In this document: positions 56,143 through 64,000 of the stretch, in pieces
Position numbering within the stretch: the stretch's first letter is position 1
Layout: every line of letters begins with the position of its first letter
Assembly (NCBI GenBank): GCA_013407085.1
Contig: JACCGJ010004943.1
Span: 1-64,000, forward strand
Reading direction: 5' to 3'
Source: Atriophallophorus winterbourni
Lineage: Eukaryota; Platyhelminthes; Trematoda; Plagiorchiida; Microphallidae
Length of the DNA stretch: 64,000 nucleotides
Translations under genes and position numbers: made by a program
The notes under the pieces: model-generated
Seen by the model: the letters and a program-made list of their open reading frames with translations, nothing else
Databases searched by the model: none
Told to the model about the DNA's origin: nothing

Positions 56143-59100
56143 ATGAGTGATTCTAAACGCGTTATTTTGGTTTCGACGGTCATCACAATACCCAGTTTTA
56201 TTTCCCAGGACCCTGAGTATTGGCTTCATATTTTAGAAACTGAATTTAGTTCTAAAAATATCATTGATGACTACGCCATGTTTTCACAATTAACGCAGAA
56301 ACTTCCCGCGGATGTGTTATTTCAGGTACGCGACGTAGTCCTGACTGCACCCATAGGTGACCGCTACTGTATCGTCAAACAAGCCGTGATTTCCCGCACG
56401 GTTCCGTCTGAACGATCTAGGCTGAAGCAGTTGTTCGGCAACTTAGAAATTGCCAACAAAGAGCCATCCGCCATACTAACGGAGATGCACCGCCTGCTAG
56501 GGTCATCGCACATGGACGAGTCCTTACTGAAGGAACTGTGGCTCCAGCGCTTACCTGAGTGCGTGCAACCCATCTTGGTTGCTGCGAAAAGCACTCCGGT
56601 ATCTGAGCTTGCGGAAATGGCGGACAACATCGCTGAATGTATTCGTCCCTATCCGGATGCCCATGTTTCTACAGTAACCGCAGGACTATCACGCGCACAT
56701 GGTACTCCAGCGAAAGGCAGCAATACGGATCTACTGTCTGGGGTTGCAACTTTACGCAATGAGGTTCGAAACCTCACACTCAACAGTGAGTCACGATCAC
56801 GTATCCCATCCCGCCAACGCTTGAGTAGTCACACTCGATCACCCGTCTGCTGGATCCATCGGAAATACCGCGATAATGCGCGGCGTTGCATTAAACCTTG
56901 CGTTCATCGCACATCGCCAGCGAAATACTCGGTCCGGCCCCCAACGACGACTTCTGTCTTGGGCACGAAGAGTTTAAGTCGTCTCTTCTTTATAAAGGAT
57001 AAATCCACAGGACAACGTTTTCTGGTAGACACTGGTGCCGAAATCAGTGTACTGCCGGTAGACACTCGCGAAACGTCCAATCCGATGAGCCAACACTTGA
57101 AGGCAGCTAACGGATCCCTTATAACAACCTACGGTCAACGCTCCTTGACCCTCGATTTAGGTTTACGTCGTGAATTCCGCTGGATTTTTACAATCGCTGC
57201 GGTTCCATTTGCGATCCTGGGCGTTGATTTCTTGCACTCGGTCGACATTCTTGTCGATTCTCGCCGCTCGCAGCTGATAGATGGGACTACTCGTCTTGAA
57301 GCTCTTGGTACCCCGAGCAAAGATGCAATGATTTCTCCTGTGCTAAATTTTGGCGAAGTAGAACCCTGCTATGCCACTTTGTTCCCGAAATACCCTAAAT
57401 TATTCCAATCATCATCGACTGCACTACCGGCGGTTACTACACCAGTAGAGCACCACATCGCCACAAGTGGTCCTCCAGTATACGGAAGACCGAGGCGATT
57501 ACCGCCAGAGAAGTTGCAGATTGCACGCGAGGAATTCCAGCACATGCTGCAATTGGGCATCATACGACCTTCCAGTAGCCCTTGGTCATCTCCTCTGCAC
57601 ATGGCACCCAAGAAAAACCCAAACGATTGGCGCCCCTGTGGTGATTACCGCAGGTTAAATAAAGCGACGGTACCCGATAGGTACCCGATTCCGCATATTC
57701 AAGACCTGGCTGCCAATATCCATGAGTGTACCATTTTTAGCAAGGTAGACCTTGTTCCAGCGTATAACCAAATACCGGTCGCGGAAGCGGACATTCCAAA
57801 GACGGCAGTTACCACACCGTTCGGACTTTACGAATTTGTCCGTATGCCGTTTGATTTATGTAATGCCGCTCAAACCTTCCAGCGATTCATGGACCAGGTT
57901 TGCAGAGGTCTGGATTGCGCTTACGTATATCTCGACGATGTACTAATTGCAAGCGCATCCAAAGAGGACCACATGCGCCACCTAACGGCACTTTTTGATC
58001 GTTTGTCCAGTCATGGGATAACGATCAATGCGTCTAAGTGCAGTTTCGGCCAGACTCAGATCGATTTCCTGGGTCATTAACTTTCAGCTTCGGGTATTCG
58101 GCCACTGGATGAAAACACTGACGCCATCCTTAACTTCCCAGAGCCAACAACATTTGAGGAGTTCCGGCGTTTTCTGGGACTGGTAAACTTTTACCGCAGA
58201 TTCATCCCACAGTGCGCACGAATCTCCCAGCCTTTGAGTGATTTGCTCCGTGGTAGTGCGAAGATATTACTACTTACGGAAGAAGCCAAATCGGCTTTCA
58301 CTTTGTTAAAATCCCACATAACAAACATCAAATCACTTATCCACTATAGGCCCGACGCCCCGCTGTTCTTATTTACGGACGCATCTGCCGAAGCAGTGGG
58401 GGCGGTACTTCAACAATACGTTGATGGGTCATGGTTCCCTTTATCGTTCTTCTCTAAGCGGCTCCAGCCCGCAGAGACCCGATATAGCACGTTCGGTAGA
58501 GAGCTTTTGGCTATCTACCTCGGAATCAAACATTTTCGCCATTTCCTGGAGGGCAGACAGTTCGCAGTGTTTACTGATCATAAGCCCCTCATCCACTCGC
58601 TCAGCAAGTCATCTGAGCGATATTCTCCTAGAGAGACGCGGCACCTGGATTTTGTCAGTCAATTCACGACTGACATACAGCATATCGCAGGTGCCCAAAA
58701 CCCGGTCGCGGATGCACTCTCTCGAATAAATGTAGTAGAGTTGCCTTCCTCCATTGACCTCAGCGAGATCGCCGCAGCGCAAGCTGCTGACACTGAAACA
58801 GCACAGCTCAGGGACTCCACTTCCCTTGACATTAGACTTTTACCCTTGCCTGACGGCTCGGGCGATATCCTGTGCGACGTTTCACAAACCACACCCCGAC
58901 CACTGATTCCATCTGCATTCAGGCGGCGCGTTTTTGAGGGATTACACAATCTCTCCCACCCTGGCATTCGTGCCAGTGTTAAAATGATAACGGCTCGATT
59001 TATTTGGCCAAAAGCTAGTAAGGATATTCGAAGTTGGGCAAAAGCGTGTCATGAATGCCAGCTCACGAAAATCCATCGACACACCAAGAGTCCATTAGGA

Positions 59101-60384
59101 ACTTTTGTCGAACCGGATGAGCGCTTCTCACACATACACGTAGACTTAGTCGGCCCATTGCCCCCTTCACGTGGCCACATATATATCCTCACGATAATCG
59201 ACCGTTTCACCAGGTGGCCTGAGGCCATCCCACTTCACAACTGCTCTTCCGAGACAGTTGCACATGCCTTTTTCGAGCGTTGGGTGGCACAGTTCGGTTG
59301 TCCGGGTATTGTCACTACGGACCGAGGTTCCCATTTCGATGGTGCCTTCAGTGAATTGCTAGCTACTCTGGGTTGCCAGCATCACCGAACTACAGCTTAC
59401 CACCCCGCGGCGAATTGGATGGTCGAAAGGTTGCACAGGCAGCTCAAGGCAGCATTGATGGCGCATGGAGGTATTGACTGGACCGAAGTCCTACCGATCG
59501 TCCTCCTACGTTTGAGGTCAACCTTTAAAACCCCTTTGCAGGCTACCGTAGCCGAATTGACATACGGTCGCGCCATCGCTCTACCTGGTGAGTATGTCGC
59601 CCCACACAAACAATCACCGTTCGCTTACGCCGATTACGTGGCGCGCTTGCGCCATTACATGGGTCGTTTTTGCCCATCACCCCCGCGGCTTCAGGCCAAA
59701 TCATCACATGTCCCAAAGGAGTTGGCTGATTGTCCACATGTTTTTCTCCGGAATGACATGGTGAAGCATCCTCTTCACCCTCCTTATACTGGACCGTTCA
59801 GAGTAATTCGGCGGTCTCCCAAAACGGTCGTCATTGACCGTGTCGGCAAGCATGACACTGTCTCAATCGACAGAGTCAAACCGGCTTTCATGGACGAGGA
59901 AGTTATCCCAAATGACCCAACGCCAACCCCGGCACCACTGGTCATTACCCCTCCTGTCCCTACAGCTAACCCAGAGCCGACCACTACAGGAACTAAATGT
60001 GCCAAACGGCAACCCGTTCGATTCGCAGATTTTGTTGTAGATAGTCAATACTTTCATATCTATCGGCATACACGCGTGCATTATTTGGTACCTCGTTCTA
60101 ATCACTCGGTCGTGGCCCAAAACCCATGCACCAGGGAGTTTTTCTTTTTTTCTTTTTTCCCTCAGGTACGCACCCACCCACCGCTGATGCCCCCGAATCG
60201 CGCACCCTTCCTGGTCCACCTACTCTTGCCCCCAACTCACCTTGTAGCCCTAACCACCAACAAGAGCACAATTGTTGTAACACGTCTGTCACGTCACACA
60301 AGGTCCTTACCAGCCCAGATTGACGCGCCAACCAATTCTCCTGGCGCGGCCGTTTATCATCCTTCGGGACACAGGAAATTCTAA
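56143..60384 (+). pseudogene. CsRn1-type Gag-Pol polyprotein with one in-frame stop
   Basis: A single frame from ATG 56143 (MSDSKRV) to 60384, broken only by TAA at 58078-58080, just after the RT (LGH). Order: Gag with zinz box C-X2-H-X9-C-X3-C at about residue 236; protease DTG at residue 296; RT with active site YLDD at residue 596; RNase H (FTDASAEAVGAVLQQ, FTDHKPL); integrase with an HHCC box (HNLSHPG, CHEC), catalytic Asp (HVDLVGPL), Asp (TTDRGSHF) and Glu (MVERLH); and a GPY/F segment (YTGPFRV). Unusual residues at normally fixed places are MPFD for MPFG and AANW for AANG, hinting at decay. About 130 further residues follow the Pol homology. Confidence 0.92.
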
Positions 60385-60769
60385 GCAGGGACTGTGGTTT
60401 TCGAAGCTTCTGGTTCTTGTTGTCAAGCCTACGAATGCGCCTGCTTCTGCTCAAATTGGGTTCATGCTAAGACCTCGCCAAACGGGAAAATCCCGCTAGC
60501 AGCTGTTCACTCCATGTGAGGCGGCTCGGCAGTACGTTCACTCACATGTGAGACGCTACTTGGCTTAGTCCTCATCGGTTCACCGTACATCCTACACTTA
60601 AACCACCGATGATCGACCCACGCAGACCGAGCACCCTGGCTGACTTCTATGTGACTGGTTGCTGAGAGACTACGTTCCTGCCCGGGATAACCTGACACCC
60701 GCCTGCGCCACGCTACTGGCAACTCCCGATCAGAAGTCCTCGCTGACCAGACTTCTTGGAGAGGGGCTG
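60385..60769 (+). other. Non-coding 3' region of element 1, with polypurine tract
   Basis: 385 bp without an ORF in the coding sense. A purine-rich TTGGAGAGGGGCTG (60756-60769) abuts the 3' LTR and is the likely plus-strand primer. Confidence 0.6.
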
Positions 60770-60948
60770 TGTAACACCGCTTGTTTTGCCTCATCAAAAC
60801 ATTTACCTTGACAATTATTAACTTCCGTTTGTTCGTGCGTGCATCATAACGCTCTGTACACGTTTTGGCTACCGCGATAAACCTTTCATCTTTGTGCCTT
60901 TTCTTCAACGTTCTTGGGGATATTATTGTAGTAACCTGGTCTACTACA
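60770..60948 (+). repeat. 3' LTR (CsRn1-type element 1)
   Basis: 179 bp, TGTAACACC...TACTACA, followed by TGTT. Confidence 0.92.
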
Positions 60949-63900
60949 TGTTTTGAATACACACAAATAATCAGGCTCAAGACATCGTACCTAGAAGAAC
61001 AGGAAGGAACAAATGAGAATGATTAAATATCCTTCAAAAAGTATTATTATTGCTAAATGTATTCAAAATATTAGTGTAAAACTTAAAATAAAGTACTGCC
61101 TTCAAAGTGTCAATATTAACAATTATTTGCTCATGATACTTTTCCGTTAGGAGAATTTTGTACGAGTTCAGCCCTCTGAAAGCCACCTCCAAATGTGCGT
61201 AATAAGTCGCTGGAAATAAAAAAACTCAGATTTTTGTTAACAGATTTTTTCAGTTGTTGTCAAAATTTGTCAAACACCAGAAGTCAGGGTCGAACACATT
61301 TTTCTCACAGCGCTCGCCAGTGAAGATTTATTATCCTCACAACAACTGGTTTCGTAAGCACAAAATGTTTTTCTCACTATTAGTTTCTATATTATTCATG
61401 AGTAGAAATTTGAACATATTTTCGTGTACCATTTGGCACCATTGTTTGTAAAGGCTTTATTACTGAAAGTATCATGCTCAACACGGGAAAACGGATGACC
61501 AGAAAGCAAAGATAAAAAAGATCGAATATCCCCGAAATTGTGATTTAAATTCATAAATTAATTGGAAATATAAGTGGAAAAAGTACACTAAAAATACCGC
61601 CTATCAAGTGCCGAAACTTACAATTATTTCTTTCGTTAGAAGAATTATTCATGAGTTTAGCCCCATAAGAGCCACTTTGAAAATGTGCTAAGTATGGTGC
61701 CAAAATTAAAAACTCAGATTTTTGTAAAATGGTATTTTCAATTCTTGTGGAAATTTGTCAAACACCAGAAGTTAAATTTTACCGCATTATGCTCACGACA
61801 CTTCGCCAAAAAAGCATTAATCTTCTCACCACAACTAATGTTGTGATCACAATATTTTCATTACACTATTATTTTCTATGTTATTTATGAGTGAAAATGT
61901 AAAAAATTTGCGTGTACCGTTAGGCACTTTAGTTTGTGAAGAAACAACAAACTCAATGTTTCAGGCTAACATCATGGAAACCGGACTACTATTAAACAAA
62001 AATGAAAAGTATTAAATATCCTTTAATTTTGGAATACCATTCGTATACTTATTGAAAATATTATTGCAAAACGTAATGCAAAACACACGAGTTTTAAATG
62101 GTAAAACTCCAAATTATTTTCTCCTAATACTTCTTCGTTAGGAAAAGTTTTAAGAATTTATCCCTATGAAACCCGCTGTGATAATTTAAGGAATAAAGTG
62201 CCAAAATTAAAAAATGAGATTATGGTAAAATGATTGTTTCCAATTGTTGTCGATATTTTTCAAACACTATAAGTAAAGGTGTAACACATGTTTCTTACAA
62301 AGTCGCCAAACGCGATTTAATCTCCTCACCGCAATTAGTTTTGTAAAAACAATATGTTCTTCTCACTACTAGTTTCTATATTTTTATAAGTTAAAATGTA
62401 AACATACTCCGTGTACGGGTGGGCAACCCAGTTTGTAACGTGTTTAAAAAAACAAAGTATCAGGCTCACCATATTGAAATCGCACGACCCGAAAGCAAAA
62501 ATAAAAGGGATCAAATATCCTCGTTACTAAGATTAGAATTCCAGAATTTATAAAAATATTAGTGCAAAACGTACACAAAATACCGCGTTTTGAGAGTCAA
62601 AACTCAAAATAATTTTCTCTAATACTCCTCCGTAAGCAGAAGTTTTTATGAGTTGAGCCCTATAAAAGCCACCTTGAAAATGTGCGAAATAAGAAGCCAC
62701 AACCAAAAAACTCAAATTTTTGTAAAATGATTATTTTAATTTTTGTCGAAATTTATCAAACACCAGAATTATGTGCCTAACACGTTTTTCTCACAACACT
62801 CACCATAGCCAATTTAATCTTCTCACCACAACTGGTTTTGTGAACACAATATACTCTTTCCACTATTAGTTTCTATATTGTAGTTAAGTTAAAATTTAAG
62901 CATTTTTCTTGTACCATTCAGCACCCCAGTTTGTTCAGGGATTATATACTCAAAATTTCCAGGCTCATCACATCGAAAACATAGGAACAAAAAACACAAA
63001 TGAAAGGGATTAAATATTTTTGAAATTGGGATTGGAAACCTAATTTTAAGCAATTTTAGTGCAAAACGTACGCCAAAAATACCGCATTTGAAATCTCAAA
63101 TCTCACTTTTTTATTCTAAATCTCGTTCATAAGGAGAAATTTCTACGAGTTTATTTCCATGAAACCGATTTTGAAAATTCGCATAATAAGGTGCCAAAAT
63201 AAAAAAACAGATTTATGTAAAATGATTTTTTCTATGTTTGTCGAAATTTGTCACACACCAGAAATAATGGTGGAACACATTTTGCTCACAACGCTCGCTA
63301 GAGAAGATTTGATCCATTCGCCGCAACTAGTTTTGTGGACAAAATAATTGCTTCTCACTATTAGCGTCTGTATTATCCATAATTTGAAATTTGAATATAT
63401 ATTTTTGTGGAACATTAGGTACCCCAAAGTTTAAATGGTTTGAAAACACAAATAATCAGGCTGAAAACATCGTACCAAGAAGAACATAAAGGGAAATATG
63501 AAAAGGATTAAATATCCTTCAAAAAGGGATTAATAATGCTATATGTATTTAAAATATTAGTGCATAACTTACAAAAAAGTACCGCCTTTAAAGTGTCAAA
63601 ACTGACAATTATTTGCTCATGATTCTATTCCGTTGGGAGAATTTTTCACGAGTGTAGCCCTATGAAAGCCACCTTCAAATGTGCGGAATGAGTTGTGAAA
63701 AATTAGAAAAAACTCAAATTTTTTTAAAAAGATTTTTTCAGTCGTTGTCAAAATTTGTCAAGCACCAGAAGTCAGGGTCTAGCACATTTTTCTCACAGCG
63801 CTCGCCAGTGAAGATTTAATCTCCTCACAACAACTGGTTTTGTAAACACAAAATGTTTTTTCACTATTAGTTTCTATATTATTCATGAGTAGAAATTTGA

Positions 63901-64000
63901 ACATATTTTCGTGTACCATTTGGCACCATTGTTTGTAAAGGTTTTATTACTGAAAGTATCATGCTCAACACGGGAAAACGGATGACCAGAAAGCAAAGAT
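60949..64000. repeat. Satellite block continuing to the window end
   Basis: Anchors lie near 61306 (Y), 61792 (X), 62298 (W), 62791 (V), 63286 (Z) and 63790 (Y). These continue the order interrupted by the LTR element and match the monomers about 4.97 kb upstream (after subtracting 5135 bp) better than the nearer set. No gene. Confidence 0.93.

Larger units (their letters stand above)
55818..60948 (+). mobile_element. CsRn1-type Ty3 LTR retrotransposon, nearly intact, in satellite
   Basis: 5131 bp with LTRs 55818-55997 and 60770-60948 (180 and 179 bp), a TGTT duplication, a tRNA-Trp-like primer site at 56001, one long gag-pol frame with a single stop, and a purine-rich tract before the 3' LTR. 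The LTRs differ at about 8 positions (~4%), so the insertion is not very recent. It sits inside a Z-type satellite monomer; skipping it restores the monomer spacing exactly. Confidence 0.95.

Noticed and set aside
50200..64000. Centromere or sex-chromosome identity of the satellite
   Set aside because: Higher-order structure is compatible with either, but nothing in the sequence decides location.

Overview
The window is eukaryotic repeat DNA in which I see no convincing host gene. The retroelement repertoire points to a flatworm, most likely a trematode: several CR1-like (SR1-type) LINEs, an RTE/SR2-type LINE, two Ty3 elements of the CsRn1 type (Gag C-X2-H-X9-C-X3-C box, primer site resembling the complement of tRNA-Trp) and a BEL/Pao relative. 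This assignment comes from recognised protein motifs, not from a database search.

Layout, left to right. 1-1402: internally deleted Ty3 remnant, minus strand. 1405-4165: two decayed RTE fragments pointing at each other. 4221-8900: CR1 element 'A', minus strand, with both ORFs open, the best-preserved LINE here. 9290-13240: CR1 element 'C', minus strand, whose ORF2 has no usable AUG and lies in the -1 frame behind a slippery heptamer plus hairpin. 13465-14425: a LINE 3'-UTR fragment and two inverted tRNA-derived SINE copies. 14569-21900: CR1 element 'D', minus strand, with ORF2 split by a complete 2.9-kb gag-only BEL/Pao-type element (17055-19979, 5-bp target duplication). 22211-23938: a truncated second copy of A ('A2').

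From about 24.06 kb to the right edge the underlying DNA is one satellite with ~500-bp monomers, broken by insertions: CR1 'E' (24140-27168), CR1 'G' (27777-34322) which itself carries a CsRn1-type element (29378-34160), a tandem array of the gag-only BEL family with four LTRs and three bodies (35835-43630), and a nearly intact CsRn1-type element (55818-60948). In the right part the satellite has a five-monomer higher-order unit of ~2.49 kb. Alternate units match better than adjacent ones, giving a ten-monomer super-unit of ~4.97 kb.

The strongest observations are the LTR-sharing tandem array with one nonsense codon common to all three bodies, the higher-order satellite, the candidate -1 frameshift signal in element C, the gag-only BEL family whose leader repeats the sequence following its LTR, and the clustering of three independent insertions in ~55 bp of the satellite monomer. 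Coordinates of ancient fragments are approximate; LTR, target-duplication and ORF ends were read directly.
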